Source of the DNA: Ravibacter sp964562455
GTDB taxonomy: Bacteria > Bacteroidota > Bacteroidia > Cytophagales > Spirosomataceae
Direction: 5' to 3'
DNA length: 64,000 nt
Assembly: GCA_964562455.1 (NCBI GenBank)
Contig: CAZLTN010000004.1
Coordinates: 68,047-132,046, forward strand
Shown piece by piece: positions 44,129-53,277 of the stretch. The position numbers and the translations under genes are program-made. Within the stretch, counting starts at the first letter, position 1. Each line of letters starts with the position of its first letter. The notes beneath the pieces were generated by a model, which searched no databases, was not told where the DNA came from, and worked only from the letters and a program-made list of their open reading frames with translations.

Positions 44129-45196
44129 ATGAGGCTTTTCAATTGCAGCCATTGCAAAAATACGCTCTATTTCGAAAATGACCGGTGCGTAGTCTGCGGT
44201 ATGGAGATCGGGTTCGATACCCGCAGGATGTCCATGGTCTCTCTTGTAAAGGAGGGTCCGGGTCTTTATCACAACTACGAAGCCCCCGGTGAAAAGCTTC
44301 GGTATTGCGGCAACAAAGACATTATCTCCTGCAACTGGCTGTCGAGGGCCGACAGCCACGAGGAATTCTGCATATCGTGCCGGCTTAATAAAACCATTCC
44401 TAATCTTGCCATACCGGGCAACACAGCCAGGTGGCAACAGCTTGAAGCCGCTAAAAAACGTCTTATTTATTCCCTTCTGAGCCTTAAACTGCCATTCAGG
44501 CAAACCGGCCGTCTGCAAGACTCCGGCCTTCAGTTCGAATTCCTTTCCAATGAACTATCGGACCGGCCCATAATGACAGGGCACCTCAACGGTGTAATTA
44601 CCATCAACATAGAAGAGGCCGACGAAATCTACCGGCATATCACCCAACTGAAAATGGGCGAAAAATACCGGACCGTCCTCGGTCATTTCCGGCACGAGTC
44701 AGGCCACTTTTACTGGAATCGCCTGATCAGGGACGGCGGTTTCGTGGGTCCGTTCAGGGCACTATTCGGAAACGAGGAAACCGGCTATTCGGAAGCGCTC
44801 GAACGCTATTATGAAAACGGGGCGCCGCCAGGTTGGGAGGAACAGTACATCAGCGAATACGCCAGTTCCCATCCGTGGGAAGACTGGGCCGAAACATGGG
44901 CAAATTATCTCCATATCCTGGATTCGATGGAAACGGCCTGGTCATTCGGCCTGCAACTGAAGCCGGTCTACGGAGCGCACGCGGTGCTGACCGCCGGCAT
45001 GGCGGAAGACCCTTATAATACGGAAGATTTTCAGCGGATCATCGCCATATGGGTCCCTATGTCGATTGCACTCAATAACCTAAACCGGAGCATGGGGCAT
45101 AAGGACTTTTATGCTTTTTACATTTCGCCGAAAGTAGCCGAAAAGCTCTCTTTCATCCACAACCTGTGCCGCATGTGGGGCAAACAGTTCTTTTAG
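44129..45196 (+). CDS. Putative zinc-ribbon-containing metallopeptidase
   Basis: 355 residues. The N-terminal zinc ribbons use C6-C9 / C20-C23 (NCSHC and CVVC), with further cysteines C60, C68, C81 and C84. The catalytic region has HExxH as H189-E190-S-G-H193 (GHFRHESGHFYW) and a possible third ligand E255 in EDWAETWANYLH. The EDWAE motif places it in the group of putative zinc-binding metallopeptidases annotated in Proteobacteria and Bacteroidota (zinc-ribbon-6 type). No signal peptide is seen, so it is probably cytoplasmic. Its stop overlaps that of the convergent pgeF by 4 bp. Confidence 0.85.
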   Translation: MRLFNCSHCKNTLYFENDRCVVCGMEIGFDTRRMSMVSLVKEGPGLYHNYEAPGEKLRYCGNKDIISCNWLSRADSHEEFCISCRLNKTIPNLAIPGNTARWQQLEAAKKRLIYSLLSLKLPFRQTGRLQDSGLQFEFLSNELSDRPIMTGHLNGVITINIEEADEIYRHITQLKMGEKYRTVLGHFRHESGHFYWNRLIRDGGFVGPFRALFGNEETGYSEALERYYENGAPPGWEEQYISEYASSHPWEDWAETWANYLHILDSMETAWSFGLQLKPVYGAHAVLTAGMAEDPYNTEDFQRIIAIWVPMSIALNNLNRSMGHKDFYAFYISPKVAEKLSFIHNLCRMWGKQFF

Positions 45197-45942
45197 AAAC
45201 TCATTGCGATTACCGCGAGCATCCTGCCTGTGACTCCCCCTTCCTTCCTGAAAGAGAAAAAACGATGATGGTCCTCTGCTGTGGAAAAAGGTGAAACTTC
45301 TATGGACTCTCCCGGTATTCCGGCCAGCAGGAGCTGACTCCTGTTAGCCTCCTTCAGATCGACAAGATATTTTCCCGGGCTTTCCGCCTCTTTTTGTAAT
45401 TCCAGCGCGAATTCCGCAGCCACCTCCGCACTGACTTCGAAAGAATCAAAGCCAATACACGTACCGATGTACGCGATACAGTCTGCAGGATCGGTACCAT
45501 ACTCTTTCTGAAGCAATGCCACCGTCTTTCCCGCAATCTTCGCAACAGTCCCGCGCCAGCCGGCATGAACTGCAGCTATTGCCTTTTTCACCGGGTCAAA
45601 AATGAGTATCGGGACACAATCGGCTACGGTAACACTCAGGAAAATCCCGGGCTGGTTTGTCACAAAGGCATCGTGCCCGTCAAAATAGCCGGGCTGTCCG
45701 ACGACTTTTATCTCGCAGCCATGAACCTGGTACCCGCCCGCCGTATGCGCTTCCGAGGTTCCGAGCGCCGACCAGAATCTCCTTCTGTTTTCAAAGACGA
45801 TCTCTCTTTCATCGCCGGTATTCAGCCCCAGGTTAAGCGCTGCGTACGAACCCTCGCTGACGCCTCCGTAACGGGTGCTTTGCACCATTGTCAGTCCCGC
45901 GAACCTTTTCGCGATAGCCGGTCTTACAAGTTCAAGCTCCAT
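45193..45942 (-). CDS. pgeF: Peptidoglycan editing factor PgeF / multicopper-oxidase-like (YfiH)
   Basis: 249 residues of the laccase-domain family. The metal/catalytic triad is H74 (YQVHGCE), C109 (VADCVPILIFD) and H126 (VHAGWRGTV). In E. coli the family cleaves misincorporated serine from the peptidoglycan precursor UDP-MurNAc; some members oxidise phenols or deaminate adenosine. The domain is complete and of normal length. The gene is convergent to and overlaps the metallopeptidase gene by 4 bp. Confidence 0.93.
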   Translation of the reverse strand: MELELVRPAIAKRFAGLTMVQSTRYGGVSEGSYAALNLGLNTGDEREIVFENRRRFWSALGTSEAHTAGGYQVHGCEIKVVGQPGYFDGHDAFVTNQPGIFLSVTVADCVPILIFDPVKKAIAAVHAGWRGTVAKIAGKTVALLQKEYGTDPADCIAYIGTCIGFDSFEVSAEVAAEFALELQKEAESPGKYLVDLKEANRSQLLLAGIPGESIEVSPFSTAEDHHRFFSFRKEGGVTGRMLAVIAMSF

Positions 45943-45982
45943 TTGGACTGACGGATGGTATTCTCAAATTAGTTTCGAAAGA

Positions 45983-46486
45983 CTACTGAAAATCGAAATT
46001 GTCCTCGGTAATTACGAAGGTATAGCTATGTATCCTGACCGGGTGGCGCCTGAATTGGGTAGGCATAGCCGTTTCCCTGACTTCATAAACCCACCCTGAT
46101 CTGTCTTTGGAGGGATCTTTCAGATACCCCTTTTGTCCGTTCTGATCGATCTGGATCTCGTGCTCGCCAGCCGCAGTCGTCACCAGAGCCGATATCCCAT
46201 TAAATACCTTTGCAAAAAGCGCTTCCGGAAGCTGATTTATATTATTGGAATAAAACAATGTGCTTTCTTCCCCGGGCGACAATTCCAGATTCGCGCTGAG
46301 CGATCCGCCTCCGTTATCAGACATTCTGTACATGTGCCCTCCGGTCGCATATTCATATTGGGGAGACATTTTAACAGCCATCGGGTAATCAGTACCATTG
46401 CGAAGAACTAACTGCATTTCCTCCCGGACCTTTTCTTTACACGAGGCCAATAGGCACAGCGATAAAACAAGCGACCAAATCTTCAT
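45983..46486 (-). CDS. Lipoprotein of unknown function
   Basis: 167 residues with lipobox LASC (cysteine 16) followed by KEKVREEM. The body is beta-rich (MQLVLRNGTDYPMAVKM, SLSANLELSPGEESTLFYSNN) and ends SYTFVITEDNFDFQ. I do not recognise a family. It sits 17 bp downstream of the M20 amidohydrolase on the same strand, so the two are likely co-transcribed. Confidence 0.78.
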   Translation of the reverse strand: MKIWSLVLSLCLLASCKEKVREEMQLVLRNGTDYPMAVKMSPQYEYATGGHMYRMSDNGGGSLSANLELSPGEESTLFYSNNINQLPEALFAKVFNGISALVTTAAGEHEIQIDQNGQKGYLKDPSKDRSGWVYEVRETAMPTQFRRHPVRIHSYTFVITEDNFDFQ

Positions 46487-46503
46487 AACTTATCACTATA
46501 ACG

Positions 46504-47697
46504 CTACCCGTTTTTCAGCTCCTCCAGAGCAAGCCATGCCATCAGGCCCGGCCCGATCGTCAGCGCATGCTCATCTACATCAAAGGTTGGTGTATGGACT
46601 CCTGATATGATCCCCCTTTCCTCGTTCCTGGTTCCGAGCCTGTAAAAGCAGGAATCTACTACCTGCGAATAGAAGGCAAAGTCCTCCCCCGCCATCCACA
46701 AATCGAGGTCGATGACGTTTTCCTCGCCCATATAAGCTACAGCGGCCTTACGGGTCCTGCGCGTAAGCTCGGGTTCATTTTTCAGGAAAGGATAGCCTTT
46801 TACTACTTCCACGATGCAGGATGCGCCCATGGATTCTGCAATCCCCTCCGCCATTTTCCTGATACGCTGCAAACCGTCGGCACGCCACTCTTCATCCATG
46901 CACCGCCAGGTTCCCTGGATTGTGACTTCATTGGGAATGACATTCGTAACGCCGTCTGCAATAAACCGGCCGAAGGAAAGTACCGACGGGTTGGAAGGCT
47001 TCCGGTTCCGGCTGATGATCTGCTGCAGCCCTACAATGATATGCGAGGCGATCAGGACCGGGTCTATCACCTGGTCGGGCATCGCACCGTGACCTCCTTT
47101 TCCTTTTACAGTCAGGAAAAGCTCATCTGTACTCGCCATGTACATCCCCTCACGAAACCCTATTTTTCCCACCGGTATATTGGGGGCCACATGCTGGCCG
47201 AGCATACTGACCGGCGCCGGGTTTTGCAACACCCCTTCTTTAATCATAAGCGATGCGCCACCCGGAGCTTTTTCCTCTGCCGGCTGGAACACCAGTTTGA
47301 CTGTTCCCTCGAATTCATCCCTTATCCCGTTCAGGATACGGGCAGTAGCCAGCAGTGAGGAAGTATGGACATCGTGCCCGCAGGCATGCATCACACCCGG
47401 GTTCTGGGATTTGTAAGGTACGTCATTGGCTTCCAGGATAGGGAGTGCGTCCATATCAGCTCTCAGACCTATTACCTTTTTCCCGGGATTTTTACCCTCG
47501 ATAGTTACTGACAAACCTGTTCCGGCAATACCCTCTACAGGAGTTAAACCAATAGCATTCAGCTCTTTGGCTACAAATCCGGCAGTTTTATATTCTTCGA
47601 AAGAAAGCTCAGGATGCATGTGAAGATGGCGGCGGTTTGAAACGGCATCGCCTGCATACAGTCCGGCTAAGTTCTGAATCTTTTCTAAAACACTCAT
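46504..47697 (-). CDS. M20 family amidohydrolase
   Basis: 397-residue dizinc hydrolase of the M20D (IAA-amino-acid/hippurate hydrolase-like) subgroup. Zinc and catalytic motifs are LRADMDALPI near residue 77, GHDVHTSSLL near 107, the glutamates in FQPAEEKAPGG near 140, and the C-terminal histidine region. It hydrolyses N-acyl amino acids or peptides; the exact substrate is open. No signal peptide is evident, so it is probably cytoplasmic. A good TAnnTTTG box lies upstream at 47751-47758. Confidence 0.94.
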   Translation of the reverse strand: MSVLEKIQNLAGLYAGDAVSNRRHLHMHPELSFEEYKTAGFVAKELNAIGLTPVEGIAGTGLSVTIEGKNPGKKVIGLRADMDALPILEANDVPYKSQNPGVMHACGHDVHTSSLLATARILNGIRDEFEGTVKLVFQPAEEKAPGGASLMIKEGVLQNPAPVSMLGQHVAPNIPVGKIGFREGMYMASTDELFLTVKGKGGHGAMPDQVIDPVLIASHIIVGLQQIISRNRKPSNPSVLSFGRFIADGVTNVIPNEVTIQGTWRCMDEEWRADGLQRIRKMAEGIAESMGASCIVEVVKGYPFLKNEPELTRRTRKAAVAYMGEENVIDLDLWMAGEDFAFYSQVVDSCFYRLGTRNEERGIISGVHTPTFDVDEHALTIGPGLMAWLALEELKNG

Positions 47698-47750
47698 GAT
47701 GGCCCCCCTGGGGTAAGAGAATTGATGATAATTTAATTCCGTACTTTCTG

Positions 47751-47758
47751 CAAAAGTA
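47751..47758 (-). promoter_or_regulatory. -7 type promoter box for the M20 amidohydrolase gene
   Basis: TACTTTTG on the minus strand, a full match to TAnnTTTG, about 54 bp before the start codon. The matching -33 element is weak. Confidence 0.35.
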
Positions 47759-47787
47759 ACGATATGGGACCGATTTTCAGGTAACTT

Positions 47788-50079
47788 TTAAAATTCTACC
47801 CTGTAGCTGACAATAGGGATCATGCCCAACTGGTTCCGTACCACAATCTGTTGCTTCCGGGTGTCATAGTAGCTGAACGCCTCGTTCTTGGTATTGGATA
47901 CATTCTGTATGTCCAAAGCGAGCGTCGTGCTATATTTTTCCTTGCTTTTCTTCCAGTAAATACGCAAATCGGGACGGAAATAATCCTTCATCCCGATCGT
48001 GTAGGACTGGGCTACGCGGTACACAGTTGTACCGGCTGCGGCTGAGGCGGCAACGTCGACGGGAGTATCACGGAAACCGCCTATCCAAAGGACTTTGGCG
48101 TTGATACCCCATATTGAATTTTTTCCCGTACTGATCTCCTTCCCGCCCGTCGCGGCAAAAGTATGATTGCCGTTAAACCTTGTGCTCCGCCAGTTTCCCG
48201 AAATGCCCTTGTATTTGGAGTCATAAACAGAACCCGAGAGCATCAGGTAAAAATCCTTCGCCAGGTAGGTATTCCAGGTGGCCTCCACTCCCATATTTTG
48301 CCCTACTCCCCTGTTCACGAGCGAATGCGAAACTACGTTTTCCACAAGATTCAGGACCGAGTAGCTGGGAATTCCCTGCGCTACCGGCACATTGCTCAAC
48401 TCCTGGTAGTAACCTTCTACCTTAAGGTAAGAATTTCTGACAAACCGGTATTCGTACGCAAACCCATAATGCCTTGCTTTAGTCAGACCAAGGTTGCGGT
48501 TGTTGTTCGATACCCTCGAGCCGAGCGACAGGTAGACCTGGGGGGCCTGCGCCTGGCTGTGCCAACCGTAGGACAGGCTGATGGTATTGCGGGGAGCAAC
48601 CTCCCATTTGAGAGCGCCGCGCGGTTCTACCGATTTTTTGCTGTTAAACCCGTAATAAAAATAGTTGACGCCGATTTCGGTACGGAACTTCGGAGACAAA
48701 GACCATTGCCAGGTAAGGTAAGGCATAAACGAAGTCCCATCCATTTCCCCGCTGTTCTGGTTGGTGGTCAGCCGGTCGGTATCATGATAGAGATATGCTC
48801 CGCCCAATACTCTGTGCTTAGCGTTGAAACGATGGTTAAATGCCGTCGTGAAGGCCATTTTCACCTTTTCGATCTCATCAGTATCTGTTGACAGCACTTC
48901 GGAAGGGCTGGCCGGGTTCAGCCTGTCACCTTCCCTTGTCGTGCTCAACCCCGACACCGCCACCGTAGAACGCCAGGAGGTACGCCTGGAAAGAGGCAAC
49001 GTATGCGTGATACCTGCTGCCCCCATTTTGTTTTTAAAAGTGATATCATACCCGTCTTTTTCAAACTCCCAGTCCGACGCATTTTTATCGGCCTTGAAAA
49101 CATTGCTGCTATAGCCGCCCATTCCGAAAAGGGTAAATTCACCGGCTTTCTTGGTCGGCAGGTTAACATTGAATGAAAGGTCCTGGAAACCCATATCCTC
49201 GCCGCCGAGGGTAACTCCCATTGCAGAAAGGAGGCCGGTAAACGAATAGCGGTAGTTGGCCAGGTAAGACGCTTTCCCGTTACGTGAGAAAGGCCCTTCC
49301 GCCGCTACATCAATGCCTATCAGGCCTATCTGGGCAGTGAATTCATTTTGCTCATTGTTCCCTTTCCTGAAACGCATATCCATAATTCCACCCAGAGCGT
49401 TGCCGTAACTGGCCGCGTAGGCACCGGTGAGGAAATTGGTCGTACCCAGCAACTGCGTGCTCAGTATATTAACACCGCCGCCCGATTGTGTCGCCCGGTC
49501 GCTGAAAGTACCTGCATTCGACAGGTGGTTTGGATTTACGATCTCGACACCTTCGAGCCGCCACTGGGTACTGTTTGGCCCGTTGCCCCTTACCACGATC
49601 CCGTTGGCCTGATCGTCGGCCGCAACCACACCTGGCAGGGAAGTTGCTACGCGTGCCGGATCGAGGTAAGTAGCGGCAAACCTGAGCGTTTGCTCATTGG
49701 TTATCTCATATATATTATTCAGGTTTTCAGTCTTTACATAGTGTACCACCACCTCGCTCAGAGTAGTATCTCCCGGCGTAAGGTAGAAAGTTATCACCTG
49801 CTCCTTACCCGACTCCAGCAGTATTTCCGGCTGAACGGTTGTTTTGTATCCTACGAAGCTTGCCTGTACCAGGTACCGTCCTATCGCGACGTTTTCAAAA
49901 CGGAAAGCCCCGTTCTCATCGGTACTTGTACCGGCATCGGTATTTTTTAATACGACAGTCGCTCCGGGGAGAGGATTATGGGAATCCCCGTCAAGGACAT
50001 AACCACGAATGGTCGAAACCGATTTCTGAGCGTAAACAAAAGAGATAGAGAGAAAAAAAACAGTAAGAAACTTTGACAT
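47788..50079 (-). CDS. TonB-dependent receptor with CarboxypepD_reg-like domain
   Basis: 763 residues from the start used here (MSKFLTVFF), which puts a proper signal peptide (cleaved near VYAQ) at the N-terminus; an upstream ATG at 50115 would add 12 residues. Domain order: carboxypeptidase-regulatory-like domain (about 24-110, STIRGYVLDGDSHNPLPGATV), plug (about 120-240, with VVVHYVKTENLNNIYEI and RGNGPNSTQWRLEGVEI), and a barrel ending in VSYRVEF. No SusD partner is adjacent, and there is no STN domain, so it resembles a siderophore or single-substrate receptor rather than a SUS member. The substrate is unknown. Confidence 0.94.
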   Translation of the reverse strand: MSKFLTVFFLSISFVYAQKSVSTIRGYVLDGDSHNPLPGATVVLKNTDAGTSTDENGAFRFENVAIGRYLVQASFVGYKTTVQPEILLESGKEQVITFYLTPGDTTLSEVVVHYVKTENLNNIYEITNEQTLRFAATYLDPARVATSLPGVVAADDQANGIVVRGNGPNSTQWRLEGVEIVNPNHLSNAGTFSDRATQSGGGVNILSTQLLGTTNFLTGAYAASYGNALGGIMDMRFRKGNNEQNEFTAQIGLIGIDVAAEGPFSRNGKASYLANYRYSFTGLLSAMGVTLGGEDMGFQDLSFNVNLPTKKAGEFTLFGMGGYSSNVFKADKNASDWEFEKDGYDITFKNKMGAAGITHTLPLSRRTSWRSTVAVSGLSTTREGDRLNPASPSEVLSTDTDEIEKVKMAFTTAFNHRFNAKHRVLGGAYLYHDTDRLTTNQNSGEMDGTSFMPYLTWQWSLSPKFRTEIGVNYFYYGFNSKKSVEPRGALKWEVAPRNTISLSYGWHSQAQAPQVYLSLGSRVSNNNRNLGLTKARHYGFAYEYRFVRNSYLKVEGYYQELSNVPVAQGIPSYSVLNLVENVVSHSLVNRGVGQNMGVEATWNTYLAKDFYLMLSGSVYDSKYKGISGNWRSTRFNGNHTFAATGGKEISTGKNSIWGINAKVLWIGGFRDTPVDVAASAAAGTTVYRVAQSYTIGMKDYFRPDLRIYWKKSKEKYSTTLALDIQNVSNTKNEAFSYYDTRKQQIVVRNQLGMIPIVSYRVEF

Positions 50080-50358
50080 AATTATACGCTGGAATAAATC
50101 AAAAACAATCAACAACCCGATAATCCTCCTGATCTGTACGCCGAACTACCCCGGTTTGTTTTCACAAATCATAAATTTTAATCAACTTTCACCCTTAATG
50201 ACCCGTTCCTCGGGTGAATGGTGCAAAGTCGGGATGCAAAAATGTCGATTAACCTGTTGAATAAAAAGAAAATCGGATTTTTTGGACTCCCGCCCCCGGA
50301 TAGATGCACAAAATAAACCAATGGCTGCGTCAGCCGTTTTCGAAAATACCAGAGACTA

Positions 50359-50883
50359 ATGAAACAAATCGGTTTACTCTCCGACACACACGGATACCTT
50401 GACCCTGCAATTTTCCAGCATTTTGAAGCCTGTGACGAGATCTGGCATGCCGGCGATATCGGAAACAAGACCATCATCGCGCAACTGGAGCAGTTCAGGC
50501 CGCTGAGAGCTGTCTACGGGAACATAGACGGTCACGAAATAAAGCTCCTTACAAAAGAAAACCTGAATTTCAGCCTGGAGGGATTCTCCGTCTGGATTAC
50601 CCATATAGGCGGATATCCGCCAAGGTATACGCCGGCGGTTAGAAAAAAGCTGGGAGAAAGTACACCCTCTATATTCATCTGCGGACACTCTCACGTGCTG
50701 CGGGTTATGCGCGATCCTCAATTCGGGCAAATGCTCTATATTAATCCCGGCGCCGCCGGGCAGGAAGGATTCCACCATATGAGGACGGCGCTGAAATTTA
50801 CCCTCGACAACGAGAAGATAAGCGACATGGCGGTTATCGAACTTGGCAGAAGAGGAAGGGGCCAGGCGGGGCTACCTGTTTGA
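50359..50883 (+). CDS. YfcE/MJ0936-type metallophosphoesterase
   Basis: 174-residue calcineurin-like phosphoesterase. The metal ligands are D9/H11 (LLSDTHG), D33 (HAGDIG), N55 (VYGNID), and the histidines in ITHIGG and ICGHSH. Members hydrolyse phosphodiesters in vitro; physiological substrates are mostly unknown. It is transcribed divergently from the TonB receptor gene. No signal peptide, so cytoplasmic. Confidence 0.92.
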   Translation: MKQIGLLSDTHGYLDPAIFQHFEACDEIWHAGDIGNKTIIAQLEQFRPLRAVYGNIDGHEIKLLTKENLNFSLEGFSVWITHIGGYPPRYTPAVRKKLGESTPSIFICGHSHVLRVMRDPQFGQMLYINPGAAGQEGFHHMRTALKFTLDNEKISDMAVIELGRRGRGQAGLPV

Positions 50884-51059
50884 AAACCCTGCATTTTGTG
50901 GAAATATGTAGAATACCTTAACGCAATTACTCCCAATTCCCCAGTTCTGCCTGCTTTCTCTCCCTGCACGCGCTAAAGCCAAACAAAAAAGGCCCTGCGC
51001 CCTCCAGAACTGGTATTTGCCATTTAAGAGAGAATCGAAACGCCTCCCTTCATTTACAC

Positions 51060-51092
51060 TTGTTAACATACTGGCATGGTTTTTTAGATTTC
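51060..51092 (+). promoter_or_regulatory. Probable promoter for coiled-coil paralog 2
   Basis: TTG (51060-51062), 22-bp spacer, TAGATTTC (51085-51092; seven of eight matches to TAnnTTTG), about 40 bp upstream of the start codon. Confidence 0.35.
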
Positions 51093-51132
51093 ATCTCATG
51101 TTATCAATCAAAAACTTATCAAGTTGTAAAAC

Positions 51133-52086
51133 ATGAGTAATCCATCAGAAAATCAAAACTCCGCCCCCTGGATCCTCGTGGGCCTTCTTGCCCTGGTAGC
51201 CGGAATATTCGGGTATCTGTTCTTCCAGCAAAAAGGGGATTTGGCTTTGCAGGAAACTGAAATTGTTGCCAAGGCAAGGGAAATAGCTTTCACAAAAACC
51301 AAGCTTGATTCGGTTTCGCGTGTATTGGATGAGAAAATCGCTGAAATCAGCAGGCTGGGTGGAAACATAACCGAGCTGGAAGCAGTCAAAACAAAGCTGG
51401 AGGCCGATCTGGCTCAATTCCGCAGGAGCGGTGGGACAGACAACAAAAAGTACCTGGCTAAAATTAAGTCGTACGAAAAATTCCTGGAAGAGAAAGACAC
51501 GGAAATCGCTTCTCTGAAGGAGGAAAATGAGCGCCTGATGGCCTCTAATGAAACGTTGAACAACGAAATCGGCGTTCTGAACGAAGACAGGGCTAACCTG
51601 CAGAGACGCCAGCAGGAATTGAGTGATACCGTCAGTATTTTTGACCAGCAGAACCGCGTGCTTACCGAAAAAGTAAACCTGGCTGCCGCGCTCAAAGCTG
51701 AAAACGTAAATGTTACGGCTATCAATTCCAGGGGCAAAGAAAAGGACAGGGATGCCTACAAAGCAAAACGCGTAGACAAAATCAAAGTAGCGTTTAAGCT
51801 GGCCGAAAACCCGCTGACCAAACAGGAGCAAAAAGAAATTTATCTCAGGGTGCTTGATCCTGAAGGAGCGATTCTCTCCGACCAGGCGATAAGCGGCGGT
51901 GATTTTACAACTGTAGCGGGTGAAAACTCCAAATATTCGGCTCGTGAAGTCATATCCTATACAGGCGGAAACGAAAAAGTGGAAATGGTATACGATTATT
52001 CAAACCAGTTCCGCCCGGGGAAATACAACATCGAACTTTTTGCTGAAGGCTACAAAATCGGCAACAGCAATTTTGTAATTCGTTAA
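51133..52086 (+). CDS. Membrane-anchored coiled-coil protein, paralog 2
   Basis: 317 residues with the same layout as the protein at 5383-6324: a transmembrane helix (about 14-33), a long coiled coil (about 45-190) and a C-terminal domain starting SRGKEKDRDAYKAKRVDK. Shared motifs with paralog 1 are IYLRVLDPEGAILSDQA versus IFLRVLDPDGAVLSDMA, and GKYNIELFAEGYKIGNSNF versus GKYTVELYAEGFKIGQGDF. The single-gene unit has its own probable promoter and a strong terminator. The family is not one I recognise; the C-terminal sandwich and periplasmic rod suggest a structural or sensing role. Confidence 0.85.
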   Translation: MSNPSENQNSAPWILVGLLALVAGIFGYLFFQQKGDLALQETEIVAKAREIAFTKTKLDSVSRVLDEKIAEISRLGGNITELEAVKTKLEADLAQFRRSGGTDNKKYLAKIKSYEKFLEEKDTEIASLKEENERLMASNETLNNEIGVLNEDRANLQRRQQELSDTVSIFDQQNRVLTEKVNLAAALKAENVNVTAINSRGKEKDRDAYKAKRVDKIKVAFKLAENPLTKQEQKEIYLRVLDPEGAILSDQAISGGDFTTVAGENSKYSAREVISYTGGNEKVEMVYDYSNQFRPGKYNIELFAEGYKIGNSNFVIR

Positions 52087-52116
52087 CAGAGTTATAGCAC
52101 CATATATTCACACACA

Positions 52117-52170
52117 CCAGAATGGGGGCAGGTCCGGTCGGATTTGCCCCCATTCTGGTATTTGTTTTTT
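52117..52170 (+). terminator. Strong Rho-independent terminator after coiled-coil paralog 2
   Basis: Perfect inverted repeat CCAGAATGGGGGCA ... TGCCCCCATTCTGG followed by a T-rich tail (TATTTGTTTTTT). Confidence 0.92.
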
Positions 52171-52173
52171 ATT

Positions 52174-52322
52174 CTGCGGCACATTTCGGACGACGATGCG
52201 CGGGTTTCCGATAGATAGCGCTCTTTATATGTGTCGTACCCGCGGCACTCCGGTCGCTGCCGATGACCCCGGGGTCCAGATGATTTGGCAGTAATAGCCG
52301 AGTGCCGCAGATACGGCACTTT
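52174..52322 (-). repeat. Structured interspersed repeat related to the 69-bp array
   Basis: Nested inverted repeats: outer arms GCGGCACTC (52242-52250) and GAGTGCCGC (52300-52308), inner arms CTGCC (52257-52261) and GGCAG (52287-52291), and an inner GACCCC/GGGGTC palindrome (52265-52276). A nearby hairpin AGTGCCG/CGGCACT lies at 52301-52320. On the minus strand it contains CGACACATATA (52236-52226), also found at the end of the 69-bp array (61548-61558), each time just after a GC-rich GCnGGG word. No coding potential was seen. It lies downstream of ppk2. Confidence 0.55.
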
Positions 52323-52350
52323 CTGCACGCTTGCAATCATCGTGGTTCAG

Positions 52351-53238
52351 TTATTTATTCTGCCCCTCGATAATCTCTATAAACTGCTGTAGCTCCGCCG
52401 CGCGCTCGGACGATGTTTCCGGGTAGTGCATGTCCAGCTTTTTCATTTCTTCGCCTATGATTTTCCCCACAATGAGCCGCATGTTCTTCTTGTCATCGGC
52501 CGGGATGACGTACCAGGGACATTTTTTTGTAGCTGTCGCATTGATGCAGTCTTCGAAAGCTTTCTGGTAGTCGTCCCAGTAGTTGCGTTCCTTCACGTCG
52601 CCTTCCTCGAATTTCCAGTTCTTGCCCGGGTCTTTGATCCGCTCGATGAGCCTTTCGGCCTGCTCCTTCTTCGATATATTCAAAAAGAACTTCACTACCC
52701 GGATGCCGTTGCGGTAGAGGTACTTTTCAAAATTCCGGATATCTTTATACCGGTTTTCCATCACCTTGCCGACATCGGCCTTCAGCTCATCGGGAAGGAG
52801 CTGTGTGCCGGTCAGGATCTCCGGGTGTACCTTTACCACTAACACTTCCTCGTAGTAGCTCCTGTTGAAAATCGTGATGGTGCCCCGCTCCGGCAGCATC
52901 CGCGTCGTCCGCCACAGGTAGTCATGCTCCAGCTCCAGCGAGGTAGGTCTCTTGAATGTCTCGACCCGTATCCCTGCCGGGTTCACCCCCGAAAGCACAT
53001 GCCGGATCGTCCCGTCCTTACCCGCCGCATCCAGCGCCTGGAAGATCACCAGCAGCCCGTAGCGGTTATGGGCGTACATCATATTCTGCATTTCGTCGAG
53101 ATCCCGGATAGACCCGGCGAGCATCTCTTCGTATTCCTTTTTGTCGTCGTAGACATCCTTGATACGGGTCGGCGCCTTTTTGATGCTGAACGGCTCCGTA
53201 CCGTCTACCCGGAAGGTCTTTTGATTGTAATTTCCCAT
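52351..53238 (-). CDS. ppk2: Polyphosphate kinase 2 family protein
   Basis: 295-residue PPK2, which transfers phosphate between polyphosphate and nucleoside mono- or diphosphates. The P-loop-like Walker A is QALDAAGKDG (67-76) and the lid-region motif NRSYYEEVLVVKVHPE is near 125-140, with the following GIRVVKFFLNISKKEQ near 188. The NPAGIRVETFKRPT segment near 86 is also typical. Single-domain length excludes the tandem class II form. Whether it is AMP-, ADP- or GDP-directed cannot be told from sequence alone. It stands alone in its direction. Confidence 0.94.
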   Translation of the reverse strand: MGNYNQKTFRVDGTEPFSIKKAPTRIKDVYDDKKEYEEMLAGSIRDLDEMQNMMYAHNRYGLLVIFQALDAAGKDGTIRHVLSGVNPAGIRVETFKRPTSLELEHDYLWRTTRMLPERGTITIFNRSYYEEVLVVKVHPEILTGTQLLPDELKADVGKVMENRYKDIRNFEKYLYRNGIRVVKFFLNISKKEQAERLIERIKDPGKNWKFEEGDVKERNYWDDYQKAFEDCINATATKKCPWYVIPADDKKNMRLIVGKIIGEEMKKLDMHYPETSSERAAELQQFIEIIEGQNK

Positions 53239-53277
53239 GATATCTGGTTTTAGGTGTTGGGTGTTAAGTGATAACCG

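Noticed and set aside
50872..51069. 65-codon open frame in the gap before coiled-coil paralog 2
   Set aside because: No start context, no signal or domain, and it overlaps the promoter region; the gap more likely holds only regulatory DNA.
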